Shown: positions 1 to 12,650 of the stretch, in pieces
How the letters are laid out: every line of letters begins with the position of its first letter
How positions within the stretch are numbered: position 1 is the stretch's first letter
Assembly (NCBI RefSeq): GCF_000203795.2
Contig: NW_006281099.1
Coordinates: forward strand, 1,166,690-1,230,689
Source of the DNA: Batrachochytrium dendrobatidis JAM81
Taxonomy: Eukaryota > Chytridiomycota > Chytridiomycetes > Rhizophydiales
Length of the DNA: 64,000 nt
Direction of reading: 5' to 3'
Notes under the pieces: model-generated
What the model saw: only the letters and a program-made list of their open reading frames with translations
The model's database searches: none
What the model was told of the DNA's origin: nothing
Position numbers and translations under genes: made by a program

Positions 1-593
1 TGCATATCACAGATACGATGGACAGTTGGAGAATTTCGCATATTTCCAAAGCTCCTACTTTGAATGAAACAACAGAGTTTGATCCTGACAAAACGTTTAG
101 CGGCAAATATCAATACGTAACTCATGGGATCACTGAAACTCAACGAGAACGCATCTCCTTTGAAAATAACTCGAATGTACTTGCAGAAAAGGCTTTGGAC
201 AAACATACTGAATCTTATTTTGATATTGATCAGGAAACGGGTGAAGACAAGAGCAGTTGGTTTGATGAGCAGTCTAGTGGTGCACTTAGCGGAGCGGGAA
301 TATTTTCTCAGCCAAAACATACTGTTGCTAACTGTAACCCATCTCCACATGAAAATCTTGACAAGTTTTCTCTTGCTGATTATGTTCAAGATCCATCACC
401 TCGTTTGGGCTATATTCCTCGGGAATATAAGCCACGGCCTATTCTTCGTGACTCTGATTACGATGAGCACACTCAATCCAATGGTGAATGGACCATAAAC
501 GACACCACTGTAACTGGATTTGATTATTCTCTGCACAACCAGTCTAGGAGATCGTCTATAACTTTTGCATCGCAAAGCATGGAATTTCATTGA
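1..593 (+). CDS. 3' end of an unrecognised protein gene, cut by the left edge
   Basis: The reading frame is open from base 3 to a TGA at 591-593 with no upstream stop in view, so the in-frame ATG at 18 is probably internal and the gene starts outside the window. About 197 codons are visible. The product is polar, rich in Ser, Asp and Asn, and has no hydrophobic segment or motif I recognise. The tail (about 50 residues) contains RRSS followed by Ser/Thr-rich sequence that could be phosphorylated. No function is assigned. The reading frame is convincing because of its length in AT-rich DNA and the absence of stops, but the family is unknown. Confidence 0.5.
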   Translation, partial: HITDTMDSWRISHISKAPTLNETTEFDPDKTFSGKYQYVTHGITETQRERISFENNSNVLAEKALDKHTESYFDIDQETGEDKSSWFDEQSSGALSGAGIFSQPKHTVANCNPSPHENLDKFSLADYVQDPSPRLGYIPREYKPRPILRDSDYDEHTQSNGEWTINDTTVTGFDYSLHNQSRRSSITFASQSMEFH

Positions 594-611
594 GTTGCAT
601 ACTTGAGCAAT

Positions 612-1172
612 TCTTAATATTCACGTAAAATGGAACTCTAGTATCTATTTTGCAATCCTATTTTACTTTGAAATAAACAATGATTAAATATTTGTTACGT
701 TTTCTTACTAGAATTGACTTGAATGAACATTCTCAACTCAGACAACAACCATCATATAATACAAACTATAATTTTGAATTGAAATTATCCTTTTTTTTGC
801 TTTTTGGTATTGCCATACATTGTAACCTAGTGATTGAGTTTGACTTTTAATATTCTCAAACTCATCTTTTTGTGTCCTAAAATCTCGTAAATTCGTGTTT
901 TGATTCAGAAAACAAAGATTACAACTGTTGTTTCCATGCCGATCATCCAATGTTTGATTTGAATGAAAGAGAGGGTGAGACTGAAGTGATGTGAAGGATG
1001 TAAAATTTACTGAAACTACAAGCAAACATTCGTTTAGTTGTTTTGTACAAAAATAGGCTCAAAAAACACAATGTTACCCAGTAAGCTGACACCAGTCATG
1101 CCATGAGACCTGCAATCTATTATATACTTTGACATTCTTATTTAATCTTTCATTTACGTGAATACGGTTGTA
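612..1172. mobile_element. MITE-like element with TACGTGAATACGG inverted ends (copy 1)
   Basis: The left end carries TATTCACGTAAAATG at 618-632. The right end carries its reverse complement, ending TACGTGAATACGGTTGTA at 1155-1172. The interior resembles the 19.5-kb copy, for example shared runs around 'cgttac..tttctta' near the left end and the octamer-like 'catcatat'. It has no convincing coding capacity; the open frame at 738-1025 on the minus strand is not conserved between copies. The rest of the gap (594-611 and 1173-1377) shows nothing else I can name. Confidence 0.6.
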
Positions 1173-1377
1173 AAAAGCTACATTTGATTTAAATATCGGT
1201 CAAAAACTGGCAATGCCAATACGATGCTACAATCTCCAACAGATAGATATTAAAATTGACACCTCGTAGCTTAAAGTGTTTTCCAAAAATTCGATAGGTA
1301 CTCCTAGAACCAGGCCAAAGAGTAGGGCCATTGTAAGATCTATCCATGAGATTCATCAATAAAAACATGCTGTTTGC

Positions 1378-2687
1378 TCAAGTTTTTTTCCCACTACTGT
1401 TTCGTGAGGCAATCTGGCGAGCAGCAGACCGTATGTCTGCTGTTTCCACCTGTCCACCCAAAGCAGGTGAAAGAGCCATCTGTCGTTGTAGCTTTTTGGC
1501 TTGTGAATCGTATTTAGAGATTGAAGCTTGGCTTGTCAATGGTATATCAGTAAGATGTGACAATTGAGTTTCAGATGGCGCGACTTTTATCGTTGTGGGT
1601 CTGATTGGTGGAAAGTCTAACGAAGATAGGGTTGGTATGGGCTGTTTTGGGAGTGTCGGTGTGTGCATGGGAGGATCTTCCCAGGTCAACGGTAAAACGG
1701 TCTAAGTGATAGTGGAATTTAATTCAAAAATAAGTAAAGTCTAGTAATAAAAAGATAGAATCAGGCATGATATAGTTGCGTACAACTTACAAGAAAGGCC
1801 GCGCCAATTAATAGTAAAAAGAAAAACACTGGCATCATACAGTTGCTGCATTGATCTAACCAATCCTCATCCGAGTCGTTGGCTTGTGAGGATGCTAAAA
1901 GTAAATACATGCGTATATTAGAGTTGATGATAGTCAACATGACACAGGCTGAGTAGTTGCAAGAGTAAATCCAGGGGAATTGTTAAAGTTTAAGCTTACA
2001 TGTGGCCTGAACTTGAGAATAAGTGGGCAGCTCATCTGTATTACTTTCTGCATCTGAATTATAGTATGGAGGAGGATCATCAGGGTATCTGTCGTCTATC
2101 AACGAGAGAATGCTATCCCCAGCTAGAAGCGGTGTTTGTTCTGTTGAAATGCCATCCAACATCTCTTCGTTTCTGGTATGATTGCTGCTCTGATTTGTAG
2201 TGAATGGCAATGAAGAAAAAACTCCATGTGATGCATTCAGGATCCATGTTAGATATGGAAGCAACAATCCATGGATAGCGGGGGTTGAGTCAGGGTTTGT
2301 TGGAGCTGATGCATTCAACTGGCTTGAAGAGATTTCCCATGAAGATGAGTGTAGAGTTGAACGATTTACTGAATTATTAATGGAGTTTTGGAGAGGAATT
2401 GCATTCAAAGACTCTGCTTGTGATGAAAGGTTCCTGGATAGAGGTAAGAGTGCATGCTGATTGCTGTCTGCTGAGGCTGACATGGACAAGATAGAGGTCG
2501 AGTCTTGGTGTTGGATTGGATAGTCGTACATAGAAGTCACAGAAGTGGGCTTTGAAGAAATAGGTCGACCTGAATAATCCGGCATGTCCTCTTGAGTACT
2601 GCTGCTAGCATTATTAGTGACAGCGGCATTGACAGCCATGACTTTTGTGTTTTTGTCCATTCGAGATAAAGTGAAGCTGCTTGACAA
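1378..2687 (-). CDS. Single-pass membrane protein with PY motifs, possible Rsp5/Nedd4 adaptor
   Basis: Three exons on the minus strand: 2000-2687, 1791-1894 and 1378-1701, giving 371 aa with clean GT-AG introns and conserved frame. The N-terminal ~220 residues are Ser/Asn-rich and end in two PY-type motifs close together, DDPPPYY and ELPTYSQ. Exon 2 carries an acidic stretch and then a hydrophobic membrane segment (MPVFFFLLLIGAAFL, about residues 249-263). The C-terminal ~105 residues are Pro/Ser-rich. PPxY motifs are bound by WW domains of Nedd4/Rsp5 ubiquitin ligases, and small membrane proteins with PY motifs often recruit them; that role is inference. There is no sequence family match I can name. 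The start could be Met1 or Met10. It is transcribed divergently from LYS4 across only 109 bp. Confidence 0.6.
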
Positions 2688-2796
2688 AAGTGAAATATTT
2701 TCACGTGATATACAAAGCTTAATTCACATTCACGTGACAGTTGAAGGTTATGGTCAACAGATCTGCGCATCAGCAAAGTAATGTCCAATAATAGCC
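2688..2796. promoter_or_regulatory. Divergent promoter with two TCACGTGA palindromes
   Basis: The 109 bp between two head-to-head starts contain TCACGTGA at 2701-2708 and again at 2730-2737. CACGTG is the E-box core bound by bHLH factors (Cbf1-type in fungi). Two full palindromes 29 bp apart in so short an intergenic stretch are unlikely by chance. Which gene they control, and which factor binds, is inference. Confidence 0.5.
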
Positions 2797-5165
2797 ATGC
2801 CCAGTCATTTGATTAGTAGTATAAGTTGCTGTAAACAGTTTAAAGACATTAATATCAAATGGTTTACTACTATGGCTGCATCTTTATTGAAGCATCCACC
2901 ACAAACACTGATTGAAAAGATTGTTCAGAAATACACTGTGCAACAGCCAATTGACTCTTCAACTGCTCAAAAAGTACCTAGGTTCAAACCAGTCTATCAA
3001 GGAGAGTTTGTTGCTATTCGTCCACATAAAGTCATGACGCACGACAACACTGGCGCAGTGATCTCAAAGTAATCCAGTTTAGTTTGGTAATGTGAATCTA
3101 GTAAAATGACTGGCTGTCTATATGTTGATTTTTTCTATAATGTTGTACTGTTTTTTAGATTCAAAAGCTTTGGATCGTCTTCACTCTATGATTCAAAACA
3201 AGTTGTCTTTACTCTCGATCATGATGTTCAAAATATTTCAGAATCGGTGAGACACTTGATGTTTGGATTGAAAATTTACTATTTACACTCCAAATCAATC
3301 TCATTTTACCCAAGAATTTGAACAAATACAAATCCATTCAAGAGTTTGCAAAACTGCATAATGTAGATTTTTATCCAGCTGGAAGAGGAATCGGCCATCA
3401 AATTATGATCGAAGAAGGATATGCTATGCCCTATTCTATGGTAGTTGCTTCAGATTCTCATGCTAATATGTACGGTGGTATTGGATGTCTCGGAACACCG
3501 ATTGTACGCACCGATGCAGCAGCAATCTGGGCAACGGGGCAAACGTGGTGGCAGATTCCCAAAATCATCAAAGTAGAATTGCATGGAAAAATGCCACCTT
3601 ACTCGACTGGAAAGGATATTATTGTTGCATTATGTGGTTTGTTTTGTGATGATCAAGTGCTGAATTGTGCTATCGAGTTTGTTGGAGATGGTGTATCGTC
3701 ACTTTCTGTGGATGATCGATTGACAATATCTAACATGACTACCGAGTGGGGAGCATTGGCAGGTGTTTTTCCAGTTGACAGTATTACAATTCAATGGATA
3801 AAAGAGCAGGTAGGAAGGATTGAATCTATTGATTCCAATGCTACACGCCGTGCACTCGCCTTACTGCAACAAAGTCAAGATTATCCGATTGCTGCAGATG
3901 TGGGAGCTTATTATTCCAAGCATTTAGCTCTTGATATTTCCACTATTTTTGAATATGTATCTGGCCCCAACAGTGTCAAAGTCTGCACTCCACTCCATCA
4001 ACTCGAGTCCAATAGGATTCCTATTCAAAAAGCGTATCTAGTCTCGTGTGTCAATTCGCGTCTTTCTGATATACACTCAGCGGCACAAGTACTTTCCAAC
4101 AGAACCGTTGCTCCTGGAGTAGAGTTGTATATTGCAGCGGCATCTAGTAAAATCCAGCATGATGCAGAAATGAATGGTGACTGGCAGACTTTGATTAAAG
4201 CAGGAGCAAAGCCGTTACCAGCGGGGTGTGGACCATGTATTGGGCTTGGAGTTGGTACACTTGCCGAAGGAGAAGTGGGAATATCTGCTACGAATCGCAA
4301 CTACAAAGGACGGATGGGATCGCCCAAAGCATTGACGTATCTGGCATCACCTGCAGTTGTAGCGGCATCAGCAGCGACAGGATATATTTGTAGTCCTCGA
4401 TCATTAATGCTTAGCAACTGCAAGGTTGAAGATCCGATAAAACCAAGATATTTTATCCAAGAAGCACCACCATACGAGAACCAGTCCAACACAAGCAGCG
4501 AGACTATAGCAAACCGTATAGTATCTTGTAATGTCTCTAAAGTTTTCAAAGCGTTTGAAGGACATATTGTATTTTGCGATGCAGATAATCTGAACACAGA
4601 TGGTATTTACTCTGGAAAGTATACATATAATGATGATATGACACCAGAGCATATGGCGCAGGTTGTGATGCAAAACTATGATCCGGATTTTGCAAAAATA
4701 ATTATCAAGGTAATGTATAAGCTAAGATGGGAGTACATGAATGACCAAGATTAAGATTAACAGTTGTATTTGCAGGGGGACATTCTTGTGGTAGGATACA
4801 ACTTTGGAACAGGATCATCTCGAGAACAGGCGGCAACAGCACTGAAGCATGCAGGAATTTGTGCGGTAGTTACAGCAAGTGTCTCTGAGACATTCAAGCG
4901 CAATGCAATCAACAATGGATTGCCAGTATTGGAATGTCCAAAATTAGTGGTAGATTTAAGAAAATGGAATAGAGCGAGTGAAAAAACCACAAGACATGGA
5001 GCGAGAATGATGGTTGAATGGGAAAAAGGAACGATACGAGTAACGCACAATGGAATGCATTCGGACTATACGGTGAACAGACCGGGATGGATGACTAAAG
5101 AGATTCTTGTAAACGGAGGAATGACGCAGTGGGTCAAGAATTGGCTGAAAAATGTCCGAATTTGA
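2797..5165 (+). CDS. LYS4: Homoaconitase (homoaconitate hydratase), mitochondrial, lysine biosynthesis
   Basis: Four exons (2797-3068, 3159-3246, 3315-4709, 4776-5165) encode 714 aa, the usual length for the family. The enzyme converts homoaconitate to homoisocitrate in the alpha-aminoadipate route to lysine, in mitochondria. Family hallmarks are visible: [48 protein letters not shown], and near the end [14 protein letters not shown]. The Fe-S cluster ligands are in place: one Cys in VSCVNSR (about residue 365) and the CGPC pair (about 425 and 428). The GRGIGHQ and TGQTWW motifs favour homoaconitase over mitochondrial aconitase. The N-terminal ~25 residues could be a targeting peptide; Met26 is an alternative start. 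The next gene begins only 62 bp after the stop. Confidence 0.93.
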
Positions 5166-5227
5166 TTTCGTGTTTCAAAACTGATAAAAGCCATTGCAAA
5201 CATTACGCTGACATTTTAATATTCAGT

Positions 5228-8200
5228 ATGGATTCATCCATCAGTCATAAGACATTGACTGACGGGGAGACACTCCCCAACGAGTCTCGTTCATCAGTCT
5301 TTGATAGTATTATGGAGATGATATCTCATGTACCATTTACTGCAGATACTCCCACAGCTGACTGTAAGATACCATTCCACTTGCTTATACTAAACCCATC
5401 ATCTTGGTCACTAACCAACCTACACAACCATCAATACTTGAAACTATGCAATTACAGTGTGTTTACTTTTGCCTGCATTCAGTAATCCAGTCTATCCACC
5501 ACTTCATGCCCAGAATTCATCTCAATCAGATTTTGAAACTGTTGCTCCTTTTCTGCAATCTGTACAACTGAAACCCATGTATGTATTCAATGTCTCTTTG
5601 TGTTTATACTCGAGGTTCCTAGTCCGTTCATATTTAGCATTCTTTTTACTTAGCAAATGGCGTACTACAGAGGACATGGCTGGTCAGGCTATATCAACCT
5701 CGACTGCTCGTGGTATTATAACTGACAGGCTTGTATTCGACAATCAAGCCCATACCAATTCATCTGCCATTGCTGCTGAACCACCACATTTATCAGCAGC
5801 ACAACAACTAGCCATCTTAAATGATTCGACTCTTTCGTTATGTGCCCGTTTGGATGAGCGCGATGGGGTTGATTACACCACGTATACATCATGCGTTAAC
5901 AAAACCGATTGCAATCAGATATTATCCAAATGGACTGCTCCCCTAGCAGTCACCACTTTACCAGTTTTATCTTCAAATAATTCATTACCACCTCTACCAA
6001 CCACCAATTTACATCCAGGCCCTATTTCTGAAAATCAATCTTCAAACAATCTCTTGCCAGAAAAATCAGATCGTGCCAAAACTCTTATTCATCCTGCACC
6101 AGATACTGACGAATCACTTAGAGATCAGAAACGTGTACGAGTTTCTCAGCTGATAGATGTACCAGATGCTTCAGAGTCTTCATTATCGTCATTTCAAGAA
6201 ATGGGTGTTCCCACAGAACCCATATTGCTAGATTCAGAAACATGTAATTTATCTTTCAAAGTGTCTATCAACGCCACTTCTGATAACAAGAATTCCACAT
6301 TGGATACCCCGTCTTCAAAAAAAACATTGAGTTCTTATTCAACAGAAACTGACAAAAGTCCGTCCATTGAGTTTCATAATCCTCTCGAGATAGTTTCTCG
6401 GCTTATTTTGAATACTATTTGGATGGATACACACAGATCTATGGATACCATAAACACTGCAGTCACTGACTTTGATGCCGCTCAATACGCAAAAATATCA
6501 AGATATCTTTCTAAACTACTTCCTCGAAGTATAGCGGCATTGTTGAAGCGGCTTGATTCTGGCGAAAATAATGAGCGAGGAGTGGATACGCTTGCCCAGT
6601 TTATAGATATTTCACATCGTAGTATACTATTTTCGTCTCACGCTAGTCTATTTGCCTCTAGTGGGCACACCTCCATATGCGTTGATGCTATGAGCCAATT
6701 TGACACCAATTCCGCTTTTTCGTGGGATGTTGCACTAGCTCAAAGTGGCGATGTAGATATGCTAGAGTCGACAGTACTGTCTTTTATGCATCATATTCAC
6801 TCTACATTATCTGCAGCAAGCATTGTGCTTCAAGTTTTTTCATCTGAACTTGCACATCAAAATATAGTTTCTGTTGACGGTTTAATCTCAAACAGAGAGA
6901 CTCAATCCCGATTTTGTCGTGAGGAGCTACTTGTATCCTGCATTGATGTTTTAAAATCTCAGCTTTCTAATACAATTGTTCAAGCCATTAGTTTGATTTT
7001 GAGCGCGGAAGATCGACCGTCAGATAAAAAAATACAACAGCGCCGTATTTTACTACTTACCAGTGCCAAGGATATTTTTTTGCAAATATCTCTCAAAATT
7101 TCAGAATGCTTTGAGCTTTTATGCATCATTGGTACATCTACAATCATGAACAGAGAGGCTATTCTTTCCCTTGTTTATTCGCTTATTCCACCATTTTTCA
7201 TTGAAGCCTCTGCGTTTGATGGCGAAATTGGATTTGATCATATTCTTGTGCAGTCAACGCGATTGCTTTCTCTTATTTTTTACAAATATCCTCATCACCG
7301 CCAAGTTATTCTTGAAGAAATCATGTCTCATTTTTCCAAAATTTGCACAACCACCAAAAAAAATCATCGCAGTTTCCGACTTGTAGATGGCAAACTTATT
7401 AATGTTGTGACATCCTTATTGATGAATTTGCTGCAGAGTTGCGGATCCATGCTAAATCTTTCTACCGACTATTCAGAACTACTGTCGGCAGATAGTCAAA
7501 TTGATGGGGCTGCCGCTTGCTCTGTACAATTTGCAAATACTACTAAAATGACTGATTTGGCTCTTCATCAAATATACCAAGTAGTTCATTCTTCTAATGC
7601 ATATATTACATTTATCATCAAGTATCTTCTCAGTCGGTGTGTAGTTTCTGCAGACGATAAAGAGTTTTCCAAACAAGAAACTCGAAAACGTGCTGGCTCA
7701 TTAGAATCGGAATACTGTACTGTTTTCGATATGTTTTTACGCGATCTACTTTCTGTAGTCGGCTCTCCAGAATGGCCTATTGCGGAAGTCTTGGCTCATC
7801 GCACGACAAGCATTATAGTGAGTTTATTTTTCTATGCCGTATTTATTTAACTGGTGCGGTTGATTGCCTTGGTATATAGAGTTTTAATTTATACTGCTAT
7901 ACACCAACGCTTTACAGATCCAAATGTTTGACGATTCATTCAAGTATGCAGATTCTGTTGTTTTACGCGTTATTGGTCTTGACTGGCTTGAAAACTTTGG
8001 TGCGTTTACAGCCGGGCTTCTTACTCAATGGAATAGGTTTAAAACTGAGTCCGGGCTTTCTGCCATTCCTTCAATGAATCCATCTGCTGAAGATATTCCG
8101 CGACTTTTCCAGTTGCAAGGAGATTTGCTAAAATGGCAATCGTCTAGCTGTTTACAAGATTCAATGGCTATTGATAGTTTAGTTAAATATACAATAAGCA

Positions 8201-11200
8201 AGTGGGTTACTGCAGCTTCCACTCCTACATTTTCATTCCCCAAGCTGGACTCTATAAATGCATTTTCCAAACAAATTCTTGTCTCGCACTTTGCACACTT
8301 GACAGCAACTTCATATACACTGAATAATTCTGCAGTGTTGAGTACTAGAAACAATGCCGAGTTTTTGTCAAGTCATCTCATGATCACTCAGAACAAGTTT
8401 GACGTTCGGGACGCAATTCTCCACTGTATCTGTAGTTGTCTAAAACTTGATTCTGTGATTCTTCGTACAAGATCGCTCAAGGCACTGCATGAAATATTGA
8501 AACGTGATTCTTCATTGCTACTTGCTGCAAATATTCACAATGTGATTCGCGATCGATTAATGGATTCAAGTGCCAATGTGCGCGATGCAGCGATTGATTT
8601 GTTGGGAAGCTATGTTTTCGTTGCAGGAAGTGATTCTTTAAAACTGTACTATCCTGTTCTTTGTGATAGGGTTATGGATGTGAGCCCGGCCGTGAGAAAA
8701 CGAATTCTTCGACTTTTCAAAAATATTTACCAGACTACTCTACATTCAGTATCTGGAGATTTGACTATTGAACAAAAAGAAATTGTTGTTGATATTGCGT
8801 TACGAATTATTGGGCGTCTCCACGATGAAGAAAGTGTTGCAGACCTTGCATCTAAGATTCTTTGTGAGTTTTGGCTCCAAACAGCTCAAGGCTGTGATTT
8901 GTCTACCATTTCAGACTGGCAATCTCTACCAGAGCAGAGCAAGCACCATCTTCAAAAAAAGTGCATAGTTTTTTCCTCTGTGGTGAGCAAGTCGAGCGCG
9001 TATTCTTTGCTCGTTGGAGAACTTTTAAAGTCGACTGTGAAGTCAACCAGTGAAAAACCTCAAGCCATGACACAATTACGCTCTCACATGAATGGACTGA
9101 TCTTGTGTTTAATGGATCAGCTTTTGCTGTATTATGAAAAGTCACAAATCAACAACATTTCTTTCAATTTAGCACTTTTGTTACGACTGAGCGATGTTGT
9201 GCCTGACCTTGTTTCTCCCCATTTGTTTACCTTATACCCATTTTTGAAACCATCAAAGTCCACTGTACCTGCCGAAATTCAGCAAGAGCTAGCAATTACC
9301 CACCATGTTTTGTCTATATTTATGAATGTGCTTCCCATGGTCAAAAACGTAGATCTTGCGCTCGTCGAAAGTATTGAAACCGATTTATTGCAACTTCTAA
9401 ACAAGAGCTCCCAGAATATTCTTCAAGCAGCTGTTCCATGTCTTTGTATAATTGTTTCCAAGCATACTCGTAACGTTTCCAAAATTGTTCGAGTCGTGAC
9501 AACGTGCTACTCTTTATTGGAAAAATCTAAAACGCAGTATTTGACATCAAAAACTTTGCCTCCAACTTCAGTTCGAAGTATTTGGAGATGCATGATTTTG
9601 TTGTCACAAATAATGCAACACTATGACTTTTCTAGTCATCATACTGATTCAAAGTATATTATTCCAGAGATTGAGATGATTGCCAAAGGATTGCCGGTGA
9701 TTTGTGCTGTATATGACTTGATTATGTTTTTCATCGTGCAAGTTAACAGTGCGGATACCAACCTAGTTGCTCTTTCTTGTCTTGGTAGTTTGTATCTTGC
9801 CCATTCGACACTGCTAATGAACGAACAAACTGTTGCAGTTTTTACTCGTGTGTTTTCTGGCAAGGCTACAAAAGAAAAGCGACAGTTACTCATGATACTA
9901 AATGAATATTTTGAGCGAGAAAAAAGTGCTGGGTTGACCGACTCTGCATTAGTTCTTGGTATGTAGTATTTATATGTATTGTTGTTGAATCTAAGATTGA
10001 CTCGTTGTGTTTTTGGGATTTTATTTAGATTCAGTGGATAATGCTACTCAAAAGACACAAGAGTTAAAATCTCAGGTGCCCACCAAAATCGATATGAAGA
10101 TTTTGGTTGGTAGTGCAGACGAATTTGCCGAAGCTGGTGTAGCAAGTTCTGTTGCTCAGCGATTCCTTGGCAATATTATCGATTGTCTTGTTTGCGGGGA
10201 CGTTCAGCTACAAACGCTTGCGTTTCAAACTCTTGCTCTTATTGTTGAACAGGGTTTTGTGCATCCTATTTTGGTAAGTGATTGGGTGTATTGATTTTGA
10301 TTCATGCTGAACCATTTTAACAAAATTTTAATGAATTGGCAGGTTGTACCAGCTATTGCTGCAATCGCTTCATCTGATTATTCAGTGCTCGCCAGTAATG
10401 CACTTTCTATGCATCAAAAATTAGCAAATAAGCATGCATCCTTTATCCATAGTAAGAACATGAGTGCGGTGAGATGCATTTACGAGTTTCATGCATTGCA
10501 ATCATGTAAAGATGCAGAGTATACACGGGGATATGTTTACAAGCCTACATCGACAGAAACTGACGTTGCCTTGCATGCCTTTGCAAGAATTGGAAACTTG
10601 TATGCATTGGTACAGCCTGTTCGAATCAAACGAAATGAGTTTTTGCGAGCCATCGTTCGTGTTTTTGAAGGATCCAAGTCAGATATGTCGATCGAGGTTA
10701 GTCTATAATACTAGGCATAATGATTTCGTTTTTTAATACTCACTTTGAAATATTTATATTGAATGGATCAGCATGTCAGATATCAAATATTCATATCTGA
10801 AAACTTGGCACATCTTGATTTCAAAACATTTGACGAAGTACTACTGGTGATACACTGCATTACGCGAATCTTATCAATCAGTGGCGAGTCTACTATGGAT
10901 ACTGTACGAAAAGTATTGTCTGATAGTAAAGATATATCAACAAGTGAGCTAATGATTACTTGAGAATGTAGGAATTGCGTGTTTTTAAAAACTCATTTTT
11001 GTTTCATTTTGAATATTAGAAGGCTTGAAAGTGCTCATGTATCGAGCACTCGGCGTTGGGATAATGACACTAACAAAGCATCATCTTCAACAGCGATACC
11101 AATTATCTGAATCGTGAGTCTAGATGATCTTGTATGCTGATTGTCCACGACTGTGTTTTAATGATTTTATGCACGGCTTTTTAGACGGTGCAGCATGTAT

Positions 11201-11854
11201 ATTCCTACAGCCACGGCATCTAAATCATCGGAGAAGCAGATTGTTGATTCTATGATGTCAACACCCATCAACTGGGAGCTACTGTTAATTAAACCCATAG
11301 CGGAATTGGGATGTAGCGACCAAGACGAACTCTTTCAACAATGTATCAAGGTGAACTCGGTTATATCTACTTTGGGAAATGCCGCGAGTGAACAAACGTG
11401 TGATAATATTTTGAAATCAAAGAATGCATCGTATGAATGTGCACACTCGATCAAGATGTCTCAAGACTCTGAACCGCATGATGCTTCGGGCGAGCTGTCT
11501 ATTTTGGCATCGCCTAATTCCAAGAGTTTGATAGCATCTACTTTGAAGGATCATCAAAACCCGGCACAGAACAATATAAATGTAGCGACAGCTTTAATAG
11601 ATACACCTGTTGTGGAAGTAGACGAGCTTCTAGAGTCGGGTTCAAGCACACAGCTATTGCATCGCCAAGCTCATGTAGGTTTGAAGCAGCGAAAGTCGGG
11701 ATTTACACATACTGATTTGGACAAGAAATCAAATGCATTTCCTATTCCTTGCAAATCATATTATCAGCCGCCTAGCAAAAACGCTTCTGCCAAAACGGGA
11801 TCCCATAAAGATATATCTAATGCAAAGAAACGCCAGCGCATGATTGGAAGCTAA
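5228..11854 (+). CDS. SCC2: Cohesin-loading factor Scc2 / NIPBL / Mis4 homologue
   Basis: Nine exons: 5228-5363, 5458-5578, 5654-7817, 7918-9958, 10029-10273, 10343-10696, 10772-10943, 11020-11113, 11185-11854, giving 1998 aa. With Scc4 this family loads cohesin onto chromatin. The N-terminal ~350 residues are low-complexity. A long helical HEAT-repeat body follows; exon 4 includes regularly spaced units such as VRDRLMDSSANVRDAAIDLL and VMDVSPAVRKRILRLF. The C-terminal Nipped-B region is recognisable in exons 5 and 6: VAQRFLGNII, LAFQTLALIVEQGFVHP, ASNALSMHQKLANKHASFIH. The last exon is a polar tail ending in a basic KKRQR run, possibly nuclear targeting. The intron at 5579-5653 is 75 nt and stop-free, so an unspliced reading is also open there; I treat it as an intron because of its splice sites and its unlike sequence. 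Confidence 0.88.
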
Positions 11855-12650
11855 TTTAATTAATTGCTTAATCGACGGAGCAACTTTAATGTATATCGAG
11901 TATTCAAAGTGATGAATAGCCAGTGATTTTTAAGCAAACTCGAGCCAAAATTGCAATAAAAACAGAATTTTATATCTAGTGAATTGGTGCGATTTAGCCA
12001 CTAGCATAAATTAGATGAAGGATTGATACACTAGCACGATTGCTTTAATTCAGGTACTTCATAAACCCTTTAAAGAATTTTTACAAACAGCAACACATCC
12101 CATAGCATTCACATTGCCGTTATAATATCAAGGGTGTTTGAACTCATAGTAAACCTTACAGTTTTCAATAAAGTGTTGAATATTTTGAATTGCAGTTTGT
12201 CGTGATTGGAGATGAGAATGGAAAATATATTTTTTAGTGTAGAAAACTTTACCTGTACAAGCGGGACACTGAAGCTCGTGTCAGAACAGCACCAAGATCG
12301 GCCACTAGATTAAATGAGTTGTCCTATATTTAACTGATAGAAGCAACAAATAGTTCAACAAGACAGATTGTTGCCGTGATACAGGAAACATGATCGATAG
12401 ACGATCCTGCCATTCAAATCAATAATCTACCAAAATCAGAGAGCACAAGAGTGATGGTTGCTGACAATTTCACATTTTATCTCGATTCTCGCACCTTTTG
12501 TTGCTAGTTTCGGTTGCAGGGTAAAACGACAGATTGCAAATTGAAAAGTCGAGTCGGACTGAGCACTTGAAAGTTTGATATCAGATTTTCATCAGCAGCT
12601 ACTCATCACTTGCTTGACTTCAAATAGGCATACACACTGATACTATAGTT
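11855..12650. other. Intergenic region with a degenerate dispersed repeat
   Basis: No coding frame is supported. Bases about 12240-12515 resemble the dispersed repeat seen at 27.9, 33.2 and 54.6 kb. Shared blocks run in the same order: 'tcgtgtcagaaca', a 'cagattgt' block, 'acaggaaaca', 'attcaaatcaa', and 'tcgcaccttttgttgctag'. The rest is AT-rich spacer and probably the promoter of the following F-box gene. Confidence 0.5.

Noticed and set aside
738..1025. Minus-strand 95-codon frame at 0.7-1.0 kb
   Set aside because: It lies inside a MITE-like element, and the frame is not preserved in the other copies.
1346..2460. Plus-strand frames 1346-1567, 2000-2200 and 2200-2460
   Set aside because: They are shadows of the three-exon minus-strand PY-motif gene, whose splice sites and membrane segment are coherent.
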